Source: Lysobacterales bacterium
GTDB lineage: Bacteria; Pseudomonadota; Gammaproteobacteria; Xanthomonadales; Xanthomonadaceae
DNA: 42,800 bases
NCBI GenBank assembly: GCA_017302035.1
Contig: JAFLEA010000020.1
Span: forward strand, 1 to 42,800
Reading direction: 5' to 3'
Made by a program: the position numbers and the translations under genes. The notes beneath the pieces were generated by a model. That model saw nothing but the letters and a program-made list of their open reading frames with translations, was not told where the DNA came from and did not search any database. The first letter of the stretch is position 1, and every line of letters begins with the position of its first letter. Shown here one piece after another: positions 26,331 through 33,162 of the stretch.

Positions 26331-27521
26331 TCATGCCGATGATCCGCCGGAAATGCCGTCGGGCACGTCATCGGTGAACAAGCGCACATAGGACTCGTAG
26401 CGGAAGCGCCGGTTGCGGGCGAAGCCGGTCATTTCCACCAGTATGTCCGCCTCGACCAGGCGGTGCACCAGGTTGTTGGCGGCGGCATACGTGGTGCCGG
26501 TCAGTTGCTGCACGTCCGATACGGTCAGGATCGGCCGATCGAACAAGCGCTCCAGCACACGATGGCCGTTGCCAGCAGCACGGCCGAGCCTGTCGGTGAT
26601 GATCGCCCTGTGCTCCTCGCGCAGCAGCTGGATGCGCCGCGCGGTATCGGCCGCCTCGCCCGCGACCTCGATCACGCCGCGCAGGAAGAAGATCAGCCAC
26701 TGCTCCCATTCGCCGCGGTCGCGCACTGCCTGCAAGTGCTCGTAGTACGCCTGCCGGTGCTGGCGGAAGTAGTGCGACAGGTACAGCACCGGTTTGTGCA
26801 GCACACCGCACTCCGTCAGCAGGAACGTGACCAGCAAGCGTCCCACGCGGCCATTCCCGTCCAGGAAAGGATGGATCGTCTCGAACTGCACATGCGCAAG
26901 GGCGATCTTCACCAACGGCGGCAGTCCGTCTTCGGCATGCAGGAACTGCTCCCATTCGCCCAGAACCCGCGGCACCTCATGCGCCGGGGGCGGCACGAAG
27001 GTGGCCGTGGCGAGCGTGCATCCGCCCGGGCCGATCCAGTTCTGGGTACGGCGCAATTCGCCAGGCTGCAAGCGACCGCCGCGCACCCCACGCATCAGTT
27101 CGGCGTGGATATCGCGCACCAGGCGCACGGACACCGGCAACTCGTCCAGCCACCGCAGGCCGAGATGCATGGCGCGCACGTAGTTGATGACCTCATCCAC
27201 GTCATGCGGCCGGTTCTCGTCGAACAGATTGGCCTCGGCGGACAGCAGATCCTGCAGGGAACTCTGCGTGCCCTCGATCTGGCTGGACAGCACCGCTTCC
27301 TTGCGTACATACATGAAGATGAACAAGTCCGGATTCGGCAGCGTCAGGACCGAACCGTCCAGCCGTCCCAGCGCCCGATCAGCCTGCGACAGCAGTCCCT
27401 GTATCTCCCCCTGCAAGGAAACAGGCGGCTCGGGCGGCAAGGGCGCGGGAATGAAGGCCCGGTAGCCCGTCTGCTGGCGAACGTAGGTACCCGCGCGAGT
27501 CGATATGGGCTGCTGGCTCAT
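26331..27521 (-). CDS. Class II Fic-domain protein (probable AMP-transferase) with C-terminal winged helix
   Basis: 396 residues from ATG 27521, with AGGGA upstream. The Fic core motif HPFLDGNGRVGR (217-228) is complete, with catalytic His and phosphate-binding Gly/Asn/Arg. The N-terminal part carries the inhibitory motif SSQIEG (79-84), matching (S/T)xxxE(G/N), so the enzyme should be self-inhibited (class II). The C-terminal third (LTVSDVQQLTGTTYAAANNLVHRLVE) looks like a winged helix that may bind DNA. Such proteins move AMP from ATP to a Ser/Thr/Tyr target. The target is unknown. No separate antitoxin is needed given the built-in inhibitor. It is the first gene of the accessory island next to xthA. 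Confidence 0.92.
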   Translation of the reverse strand: MSQQPISTRAGTYVRQQTGYRAFIPAPLPPEPPVSLQGEIQGLLSQADRALGRLDGSVLTLPNPDLFIFMYVRKEAVLSSQIEGTQSSLQDLLSAEANLFDENRPHDVDEVINYVRAMHLGLRWLDELPVSVRLVRDIHAELMRGVRGGRLQPGELRRTQNWIGPGGCTLATATFVPPPAHEVPRVLGEWEQFLHAEDGLPPLVKIALAHVQFETIHPFLDGNGRVGRLLVTFLLTECGVLHKPVLYLSHYFRQHRQAYYEHLQAVRDRGEWEQWLIFFLRGVIEVAGEAADTARRIQLLREEHRAIITDRLGRAAGNGHRVLERLFDRPILTVSDVQQLTGTTYAAANNLVHRLVEADILVEMTGFARNRRFRYESYVRLFTDDVPDGISGGSSA

Positions 27522-27561
27522 GGAATTCCCTGAGTTCACCACGGAAGCCGACAGGCCCCAT

Positions 27562-27580
27562 ATGATAGTTAAAGTTTAAC
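27562..27580 (-). promoter_or_regulatory. Palindromic operator next to a -10 box upstream of fic
   Basis: GTTAAAGTTTAAC (27568-27580) is a perfect inverted repeat with a single central base. Immediately downstream on the minus strand is TATCAT (27567-27562), a -10 candidate, about 40 bases before the fic ATG. The stretch is strikingly AT-rich for this genome. A repressor site is likely. The Fic protein's own winged helix is one candidate binder. Confidence 0.5.
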
Positions 27581-27651
27581 ATAAGGAAGAGTGTTTTACA
27601 TACTAAAGCCTCCCTTAAACATGAGGGCCTGTCGCCTACGCGGGGAAGCGC

Positions 27652-27999
27652 TTACTTCGCCGGCTTGAGCAACTCCAGCACCGCCTGCCGCCGCTTCGGC
27701 GACAGCGCGCGGTAGCGGACCAGCAGGTTCTTCTCGTCGGCGTTGCCGACGTAGACCTCCGGCGCCTCCTTGATCGACTCCCGGCCCGCCTGGGCGACCG
27801 CCGGCCCGCAGACCAGCTCGTCCAGCGAGGCCCCCAGCGCCGTGCGCAGGGACGGCAGCAGGCGGAAGCCGGGCGTCTCGCGCTCGTTCTCCCAGGCCGA
27901 TACCGAGGACTTGGTGACGCCCAGGGCGAAGCCCAGTTGCTCTTGGGTCATCCCGGCAGCGATGCGCGCGGCGCGCAGCCTGTCGCCGAAGCTCTTCAT
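27652..27999 (-). CDS. XRE-family transcriptional repressor, copy A
   Basis: 115 residues from ATG 27999. A helix-turn-helix of the Cro/C1 type covers residues 5-60 (FGDRLRAARIAAGMTQEQL, then GVTKSSVSAWENERE). A conserved tail contains EVYVGNADEKNLLVRY and SPKRRQAVLELLKPAK. Copy B at 31053-31400 is identical in 100 of 115 residues, and the first 41 residues are the same, so both should read the same operator. An in-frame ATG ten codons upstream (MAGHFRRAID) exists in both copies and could be the true start. The gene diverges from cargo operon A and lies upstream of fic on the same strand. Confidence 0.85.
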   Translation of the reverse strand: MKSFGDRLRAARIAAGMTQEQLGFALGVTKSSVSAWENERETPGFRLLPSLRTALGASLDELVCGPAVAQAGRESIKEAPEVYVGNADEKNLLVRYRALSPKRRQAVLELLKPAK

Positions 28000-28023
28000 G
28001 TCGATGGCCCGCCGGAAATGCCC

Positions 28024-28101
28024 GGCCATCAAAATATGGAGCTTCCCTACTAGTGTCGTCCGGCATTCCTTGACTCTTGTAGTCAGGCATAGCAATACTC
28101 C
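28024..28101. promoter_or_regulatory. Divergent promoter/operator region of cassette A
   Basis: GGCCATCAAAATATGG (28024-28039) is identical to a block at the same place in cassette B. TTGACT (28070-28075), an 18-base spacer and AATACT (28094-28099) form the likely plus-strand promoter of cargo A. AATACTCC (28094-28101) is one half-site of the palindrome seen complete in cassette B, with a degraded partner GGCATAGC (28086-28093). TGACT/AGTCA (28071-28084) is a further small inverted repeat. Confidence 0.6.
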
Positions 28102-28148
28102 GGCCAATCCGGGTACGGAACGCCTATACACACGAGGAGAAGGAGCTC

Positions 28149-28421
28149 ATGGGGCGGTCGTGGGTCATTGCTGTCATAGCGGGGGCCGTGGCGCTGCTGG
28201 GCCTGGCCGGGGTCGCCCGCGCGGAGTTGTATGCCGTCGAGGTCCGGCGCATCGACCAGGACCTCTACAAGACCTCCGAGGGCGTCTACATCCAGACCCG
28301 GTACTGCTACGTCCATGCCTACGGCGAGAAGGCGGTGCTCAAGTACGAGCCGTACGGCTACGACAACAAGCTCATCTTCGAGGACGACGATACCTGCGAT
28401 GTCGTGAAGGTGTTCAAGTGA
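28149..28421 (+). CDS. Small exported protein, unknown function (cargo A, gene 1)
   Basis: 90 residues from ATG 28149 after a purine-rich GAGGAGAAGGAG. A signal peptide (VIAVIAGAVALLGLAGVARA) leaves a mature protein of about 65 residues starting ELYAVEVRRIDQDLY. It has two Cys (in TRYCYVHAYGE and DDDTCDVVKVF) that could form a disulfide in the periplasm, and many Tyr. No family with known function is recognised. Its stop overlaps the GTG start of the protease gene (GTGA), so the two are likely made together. It may be an inhibitor, substrate or subunit of that protease. Confidence 0.8.
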   Translation: MGRSWVIAVIAGAVALLGLAGVARAELYAVEVRRIDQDLYKTSEGVYIQTRYCYVHAYGEKAVLKYEPYGYDNKLIFEDDDTCDVVKVFK

Positions 28422-29503
28422 GGGGCGTGCGTGTTCTCGCCCTGGGCGCCGTACTGCCGGTGCTGGCGCTGGTCGCGCGTCCTGCGGATGCGCAAAGCCT
28501 GTCTCCGCAGGAAGTGTTCCGGCGGGTATCGTCCAGCGTGGTGGTGATCGAAGTCACCGACGACGACAACAAGGTTATCGCGTCGGGAAGCGGTGTGGTG
28601 ATCCCGAATCGTTTCAAGGACGGGATACTGAAACTGAACCAGGTATTGGTCGCCACCAACTGCCATGTGGTCGACCAGGCACCGGATGGAAGGGTCACTC
28701 TCCGCCAAGGTGACATCCGGGGATGGGGACGGATCAACGGTCGTGATGCCTCGCGCGATCTCTGCACGATCCGTGGGCTGCTCATCGACTCGCCTGAGCT
28801 TCCAGCTAGTCAGGTCGGCTCTTCGCAATGGCTGGAAGTAGGCGATAGCGTCTATGCCGTGGGAGCACCGAAAGGTCTGGAGTTGACTCTATCCAATGGA
28901 ATTGTTTCCGGTTTTCGAGAGCACGAGGGCAACGAATACATCCAAACGACTGCGCCCATCTCCAGGGGCTCCAGTGGCGGCGGCCTGTTCGACGCGCAAG
29001 GTCGGCTGGTCGGAATCACCACCATGTACGTCAAGGACGGGCAAGCATTGAACTTCGCCATTCCGGCCGAATTGATCGCGTCGGTTCCAGAATTCCAGCC
29101 TGAAAGGAGGAACGTATCAAACCCCACGACTGGCCAGCCACCGCCGCTGACAACTGCGTCGGATGCTGATTCCAGGTGGATATACGTCACCGACGCCGAT
29201 GATGGCGCCCTAATCTATCTGGACAAAAAAACTGCAAAGCGGTCCGGCCAGGATGTCACGGCCTGGTGGAAATCGACGTACAAATCCCCGCAAAAGGATA
29301 AAACGGGCGATGTTTACGATGAGACATCCCATCTAAACGTCTTCCATTGCTCAACCCGCCAATTCTCCAGGATGAGCTTTGTACAACGGCTACGAGGCAA
29401 GGCAATCTACTCGCATGACTTCAAAAACTATGAAGTAGAAAGGAAACAAGCGCAGCCTGAAACGGTAGGCGAAGCTCTTCTTGAATTGGCCTGCTCGCTG
29501 TGA
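28418..29503 (+). CDS. Exported trypsin-like serine protease with extra C-terminal domain (cargo A, gene 2)
   Basis: 361 residues from GTG 28418. Signal peptide to about residue 25 (ALVARPADAQ). The S1-type protease domain has H83 (VATNCHVV), D114 (ASRDLCTI) and S186 in ISRGSSGGGLF, so the triad is complete. It resembles Deg/HtrA-type enzymes but has no visible PDZ domain. After a Pro/Thr-rich linker near residue 240, about 110 residues (DSRWIYVTDADDGALIYLDKK to the end) resemble the surface-adhesin E type domain by eye, with medium confidence. The gene turns AT-rich from about 29.1 kb (27 of 60 bases G/C at 29281-29340). Its stop overlaps the next GTG start. Confidence 0.88.
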   Translation: MRGVRVLALGAVLPVLALVARPADAQSLSPQEVFRRVSSSVVVIEVTDDDNKVIASGSGVVIPNRFKDGILKLNQVLVATNCHVVDQAPDGRVTLRQGDIRGWGRINGRDASRDLCTIRGLLIDSPELPASQVGSSQWLEVGDSVYAVGAPKGLELTLSNGIVSGFREHEGNEYIQTTAPISRGSSGGGLFDAQGRLVGITTMYVKDGQALNFAIPAELIASVPEFQPERRNVSNPTTGQPPPLTTASDADSRWIYVTDADDGALIYLDKKTAKRSGQDVTAWWKSTYKSPQKDKTGDVYDETSHLNVFHCSTRQFSRMSFVQRLRGKAIYSHDFKNYEVERKQAQPETVGEALLELACSL

Positions 29504-29835
29504 CTTGCCCGTCAGATCCTACTGCTGTTGCCTGGATAGGTGTCGTTGGCGCCATTATAGGGAGCGTTGCAACAGCAGCCACTTCAATCGTCAACCAATG
29601 CCTCCAGCGTCATTGGATCAGACGATCGGATGAACCGAGAAGAAAGCTGCTGCGCCAGATGCTGAATGACCCAAGGTACGACTGGCGCGAGCTAGACACC
29701 CTTAGACACGTCATCGGAACTGACGAAGAGGTGGCCAAGAGGCTGCTTCTCGACATCGGTGCGCGTGTTTCCGAAAACGGAAAGCAACAATGGGGGCCTA
29801 TCTCTCGGAACCCCCTTGCTGGTCAAAAGAAGTGA
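29500..29835 (+). CDS. Small membrane protein with cytoplasmic tail (cargo A, gene 3)
   Basis: 111 residues from GTG 29500, overlapping the protease stop. One N-terminal span (AVAWIGVVGAIIGSVATAATSIV) is followed by a basic segment (QRHWIRRSDEPRRKLLRQML). A compact helical region, YDWRELDTLRHVIGTDEEVAKRLLLDIGARVSE, may be a winged-helix-like fold. Proteins of this shape are widespread and uncharacterised. Base composition is low in GC compared with the flanks. Its stop overlaps the J-domain gene start, continuing the coupled order of the operon. Confidence 0.75.
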   Translation: MTCPSDPTAVAWIGVVGAIIGSVATAATSIVNQCLQRHWIRRSDEPRRKLLRQMLNDPRYDWRELDTLRHVIGTDEEVAKRLLLDIGARVSENGKQQWGPISRNPLAGQKK

Positions 29836-30788
29836 CCAAGCTCCGCACCCATTACGACAACCTCAAGGTCTCGCGCGACGCACCGGACAACGTCATCCGC
29901 GCCGCCTACAAGACGCTCAGCCAGAAATACCATCCCGACAAGAATCCGGGCGACGAGCGTGCCGCCCATGTCATGGCCGTCATCAACAGCTCCTACGAGG
30001 TCCTTTCCGACCCGGAACGGCGCGCCCGGCACGACGCCTGGATCGCGGCGGAAGAACAGAAGCTGAAGCGGCAGACCCAGCCGCAGTCCCCACCCATCCC
30101 GCCCGCGTGGCAACCGCCACCCACGGCGCAACCCCGGGAGCCGGAGCAAAACGCCCTGCTCGCGATCCTGCTCTGGCCGTTGAAGATCGTACTGCGCATC
30201 TTCATCGCCGTGCCGCAACTCCTGCTGCTCCTCATCATCGTAGGTGGCATGTTGGTCTGGGATGCGGTGGCCCCGGATCGCCCGCCACCCGCCGGACCCA
30301 AGCCCTACCAGGCGCAGGCTCCCGAACGACAGGTGCCGGCGAAGCAGCCAAAGGCTGAAAGCCAAGCGCCCAAGTATGTCCGCCCCGACAACGCACCTAA
30401 CGGCAGCCCCTGGCCCACCAATGCGGCCTACATCAAGGGCTATCCCGTCGACAACGCCGACGGCTACTCCAAGGTGACGGTGGACAACAGTCGCAACGAC
30501 GCCGACGTATTCGTCAAGCTCGTCTCCCTCGACGACGACACCGCCTATCCGGTGCGACAGTTCTACCTCCCGGCGAAGTCCCGCTTCACCCTCGACAAGG
30601 TGACTGCCGGCAAATACGACATCCGCTACAAGGATCTTGGAACAGGCGGGCTGTCCCGCTCGGAATCGTTCGAAGTGGACGAGACCCACTCCGCCGACAG
30701 CGTGCAGTACAGCGAAACTACCCTGAGTCTGTATAAGGTCCAGGGCGGCAATTTCCACACCTACGACCTTGCCGATTCGGAATTCTGA
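29832..30788 (+). CDS. Membrane-anchored J-domain protein (cargo A, gene 4)
   Basis: 318 residues from GTG 29832 (overlap GTGA). An N-terminal J-domain (HYDNLKVSRDAPDNVIRAAY; HPD at residues 34-36 in QKYHPDKNPG) would recruit and stimulate DnaK. A Pro-rich linker leads to a hydrophobic stretch at about 108-143, long enough for one or two spans. A second Pro-rich linker precedes a beta-rich C-terminal domain (about 190-318) that ends LYKVQGGNFHTYDLADSEF. There is no zinc-finger or CTD of true DnaJ, so this is a specialised co-chaperone. GC returns to about 70% at once. The last 21 codons recur as a fragment at 32552-32617. Confidence 0.9.
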   Translation: MTKLRTHYDNLKVSRDAPDNVIRAAYKTLSQKYHPDKNPGDERAAHVMAVINSSYEVLSDPERRARHDAWIAAEEQKLKRQTQPQSPPIPPAWQPPPTAQPREPEQNALLAILLWPLKIVLRIFIAVPQLLLLLIIVGGMLVWDAVAPDRPPPAGPKPYQAQAPERQVPAKQPKAESQAPKYVRPDNAPNGSPWPTNAAYIKGYPVDNADGYSKVTVDNSRNDADVFVKLVSLDDDTAYPVRQFYLPAKSRFTLDKVTAGKYDIRYKDLGTGGLSRSESFEVDETHSADSVQYSETTLSLYKVQGGNFHTYDLADSEF

Positions 30789-31052
30789 TCGCCTGTCCCG
30801 GTTCCAACGAACAACCGGCGTCCACTGGCTTCGCTTCAGGAAATGGAAAGCAAGGCAAGCACGCTTCGCAATGCGAGCCCATCATGAGAGTGGTGTCCAA
30901 GCGTCGGGCCGGACTGTCCTGTCGTATCCGGCGCGAGCCGGAACGAATCCCAGCCCTTCATCTCCGAGACCCGCGGCCATGTGGCAATCGAATGCGCGCA
31001 TGAATCCGGAGCGGAGTAGCCGCGACCGGCAACGTCATGGCACCACCGGCAT
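30789..31052. other. Intergenic stretch, no gene seen
   Basis: 264 bases between the J-domain gene and the stop of XRE copy B. Only short frames without ribosome binding sites occur. No hairpin with a T-run and no repeat end was found. It marks the junction between cassette A and cassette B. Confidence 0.5.
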
Positions 31053-31400
31053 CTACCTCGCCGGCTTGAGCAACTCCAGCACGGCCTGCCGCCGCTTCGG
31101 CGACAGTGCGCGGTAGCGGACCAGCAGGTTCCTTTCGTCGGCATTGCCGACGTACACCTCCGCCATCTCCTTGACCGACACCCCGCCCGACTGCGCGGTC
31201 GCCGGCCCGCAGATCAGTTCGTCCAGCGAACGCCCCAGCGTGGTACCCAGGGTTGGCAGCAGGCGGAAGCCGGGCGCCTCGCGCTCGTTCTCCCACGCCG
31301 ACACCGAGGACTTGGTGACGCCCAGGGCGAAGCCCAGTTGCTCCTGGGTCATCCCGGCGGCGATGCGCGCGGCACGCAACCTGTCGCCAAAACTCTTCAT
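31053..31400 (-). CDS. XRE-family transcriptional repressor, copy B
   Basis: 115 residues from ATG 31400, same fold and length as copy A. The first 41 residues, including the recognition helix TKSSVSAWE, are identical. The 15 differences lie from residue 42 on, mostly between residues 42 and 90. The tail EVYVGNADERNLLVRY and SPKRRQAVLELLKPAR is kept. The in-frame upstream ATG is also present (MACPFRRAAG), with synonymous changes relative to copy A, which hints that this extension may be translated. It diverges from cargo operon B. Shared DNA-binding regions make cross-regulation of both cassettes likely. Confidence 0.85.
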   Translation of the reverse strand: MKSFGDRLRAARIAAGMTQEQLGFALGVTKSSVSAWENEREAPGFRLLPTLGTTLGRSLDELICGPATAQSGGVSVKEMAEVYVGNADERNLLVRYRALSPKRRQAVLELLKPAR

Positions 31401-31424
31401 GCCCGCGGCCCGTCGAAAAGGACA

Positions 31425-31502
31425 GGCCATCAAAATATGGGGCTTCCTGACCGCTGTCGTGCGGGCTTTCTTGACTCATCGAGTTGGGAGTATCGATACT
31501 CC
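31425..31502. promoter_or_regulatory. Divergent promoter/operator region of cassette B
   Basis: GGCCATCAAAATATGG (31425-31440) matches cassette A exactly. TTGACT (31471-31476), an 18-base spacer and GATACT (31495-31500) form a plus-strand promoter. The perfect 16-base palindrome GGAGTATCGATACTCC (31487-31502) covers the -10, the ideal place for a repressor dimer. This is the best operator candidate for the XRE pair. Confidence 0.7.
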
Positions 31503-31534
31503 GGGGGTACGGAAAAACCGGCCGAAAGGACACC

Positions 31535-31603
31535 ATGGCAGCGTTCGTCGCCGAGCCCATGGAGCCGAGGAAACAGGACCTGCCACGCACCGGAGATCGA
31601 TGA
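31535..31603 (+). CDS. Possible 22-codon leader ORF before the membrane protein of cargo B
   Basis: ATG 31535 follows AAAGGACACC, a better ribosome binding site than that of the next gene. The frame encodes 22 residues (MAAFVAEPMEPRKQDLPRTG and two more). Its TGA overlaps the ATG of the membrane protein gene at 31600 (ATGA). It may act as a leader peptide for coupled translation. It is too short for coding statistics to help. Confidence 0.35.
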   Translation: MAAFVAEPMEPRKQDLPRTGDR

Positions 31604-32205
31604 TGCAGAAGCTGCTACTAGCCGTTGGCATCGCCTTGCTGGGATGCGCCGTCGTTGCTGCCGTCCTCTACGCCTGGCATGGACACTGGTTTCCGGTCGT
31701 GCTCGCCATCGGTGCCGCCTTCGCCGGCAAGCTGGTGCTGGGCCTGGTGGAGATCGTGCTGACGCCGTTGTCCTTCCCGGCGGCCCATTTCGCCAGGCGC
31801 GGGAACATGGCGCTGTCGTTCCTGTTCGCGGCCCTTCTCGCCCTCCTCGGGCGTACCGCGTTCGCCGCGTACTGTGCCTTCATCCTGCTGTACTACTTCC
31901 ACACGCCCGGGCCGCCGGCCTGGCTTGCCGTCGCGCTCGCCATAGTCGTGGCAAGCGCGCCGTTCGCGCAGGCGTCCCGGCACGCTCCGGACGACACCCA
32001 TCCAGGCCACTTCGACATGCTTGCCGCCATGTTCGGCGTGGCGATCTCCGGCGCGTTGCTGATCTTCGGCGTCGGCACGATTCCCGGCCTGGCTCCGCTG
32101 GCCCTGCTGTTCCTCGTCTCGGCGGCCGGCTTCGTGATCTGGTGGATGAGCCGCGGCGCCCGGCTGGCCAGGATCGCGTATTTGGCAAACGGTGGTTTGC
32201 CTTGA
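31600..32205 (+). CDS. Polytopic membrane protein, unknown function (cargo B)
   Basis: 201 residues from ATG 31600 (ATG 31603 is equally possible, with GGAG upstream of both). About six hydrophobic spans: LLLAVGIALLGCAVVAAVLYAW, VVLAIGAAFAGKLVLGLVEI, LSFLFAALLALLGRTAFAAY, AWLAVALAIVVASAPFA, MLAAMFGVAISGALLIFGVG and LALLFLVSAAGFVIWW. A His/Asp-containing loop (RHAPDDTHPGHFD) lies between the fourth and fifth spans. No family is recognised. It stands at the position where cargo A has its exported protein and protease, so the two cassettes share a regulator but carry different genes. Confidence 0.75.
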   Translation: MMQKLLLAVGIALLGCAVVAAVLYAWHGHWFPVVLAIGAAFAGKLVLGLVEIVLTPLSFPAAHFARRGNMALSFLFAALLALLGRTAFAAYCAFILLYYFHTPGPPAWLAVALAIVVASAPFAQASRHAPDDTHPGHFDMLAAMFGVAISGALLIFGVGTIPGLAPLALLFLVSAAGFVIWWMSRGARLARIAYLANGGLP

Positions 32206-32275
32206 CGCTCTGCCCCATACCCGCCCCCTGATGCAGCAAGTACTTCCATCGCCTCCTTTTGCAGAGAACGCGACC

Positions 32276-32530
32276 ATGAGTGAGAAGATCCCTATCGTCT
32301 GCCGATTCGAGTTTGCCTGCCCCATTCAGTGGGAAGACCTGCAAGTCGTCGGAGGATCCGGCGGCGCCCGTCACTGCACGGAATGCGAGGAATTGGTCCA
32401 CCCCTGCAGGAACTACGACCAGTTGCGGCACCATGTGCAGCAAGGCCATTGCGTGGCCATCAACCTAGGTACGCCTTTCAGGACGGCGGGCATTGTGAGA
32501 CTCGAGGATCTTCTGGCAGAGGAGCGGTGA
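32276..32530 (+). CDS. Cys-rich small protein, probable zinc-ribbon (cargo B)
   Basis: 84 residues from ATG 32276. CRFEFACPIQWEDLQVV is followed by ARHCTECEELVHPCRNYDQL and a His/Cys pair in QQGHCVAINL. The pattern (C-P-x-x-W-x-x-L, then R-H-C-x-x-C, then C, then G-H-C-V-A) fits a widespread uncharacterised family of small proteins with four or more metal-ligand Cys/His. I know of no proven function. It lies 70 bases after the membrane protein gene and 21 bases before the J-protein tail remnant. Confidence 0.75.
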   Translation: MSEKIPIVCRFEFACPIQWEDLQVVGGSGGARHCTECEELVHPCRNYDQLRHHVQQGHCVAINLGTPFRTAGIVRLEDLLAEER

Positions 32531-32551
32531 CCGCGCGTGATGTCGAGCTGC

Positions 32552-32617
32552 CTTGTACCTCTACAAGATCCAGGACGGGAACTTCCAGACCTACGATCTG
32601 GCCGACTCCGAGTTCTG
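32552..32617 (+). pseudogene. Remnant: last 21 codons and stop of a second J-protein gene
   Basis: The frame ending at TGA 32615-32617 encodes a tail that matches the end of the J-domain protein at 30788: LYKxQxGNFxTYDLADSEF. Most base differences between the copies are at third codon positions (tat/tac, aat/aac, gac/gat, ctt/ctg, gat/gac, gaa/gag), so both descend from coding genes held under selection. A TGA at 32537 closes the frame upstream, and no J-domain exists in cassette B. Confidence 0.75.
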
Positions 32618-32658
32618 AACGAATCCAGGGCCATCCAGATCTGAATCAGGAGTAGCAA

Positions 32659-32988
32659 ATGAACACATCCGCTCCGCCATTGGCCGATCTTCTGCGCCGG
32701 GATATCGGTCCCGATTTCCCCGTGGTATCAGGCACCAGCAAGGCAGACTCGCCACTGGTCATTTCCGAGACGGTCGATTACGTCGCGGTTGAGCATGTCG
32801 TCATCCGCCATGTGATGGGGATGATCGACGAGGAATGGAAGCTGGCCGAGCAACGCGTGACCCATCAGGACGGTCGCGTGATCGACGAGATGGTAGTCAA
32901 CGTGAAGGACGCTGGTGCGCCGGACTGGCAGGGGCGTCGACGTTTCTACTTCGACATCACCGCTGGCTGGCACGCCACCTACGGATAG
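32659..32988 (+). CDS. Protein of unknown function, probably cut short by an in-frame TAG
   Basis: 109 residues from ATG 32659 with an excellent AGGAG six bases upstream. The N terminus is MNTSAPPLADLLRRDIGPDF and the middle contains ETVDYVAVEHVVIRHVMGMI, with RRRFYFDITAGWHATYG at the end. No family is recognised. No signal peptide or membrane span is present, so it is likely cytoplasmic. The stop is TAG (32986-32988). The same frame stays open for 30 more codons with normal codon use (VDLRHPTKLDTISAALEATR, then KRLVLGVADA) to a second TAG at 33079-33081. The original gene may have run to 33081. Confidence 0.65.
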   Translation: MNTSAPPLADLLRRDIGPDFPVVSGTSKADSPLVISETVDYVAVEHVVIRHVMGMIDEEWKLAEQRVTHQDGRVIDEMVVNVKDAGAPDWQGRRRFYFDITAGWHATYG

Positions 32989-33162
32989 GTCGACCTGCGC
33001 CACCCCACGAAGCTCGACACCATTTCCGCGGCACTGGAGGCCACGCGCAAGAGGCTGGTACTTGGCGTGGCCGATGCCTAGGAGTTGGGTCGCCGGCAAG
33101 CCCTGTGCCTGCAGGGACGCCGCGTCCTGTCGTCCCGCTCGCGCTGGGGCGAGTGCTTCCAG

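Noticed and set aside
27522-27999. XRE copy A as the antitoxin of the Fic protein
   Set aside because: The Fic protein carries its own inhibitory motif, the XRE copy B has no Fic beside it, and 130 bases with a separate promoter-like region lie between the genes.
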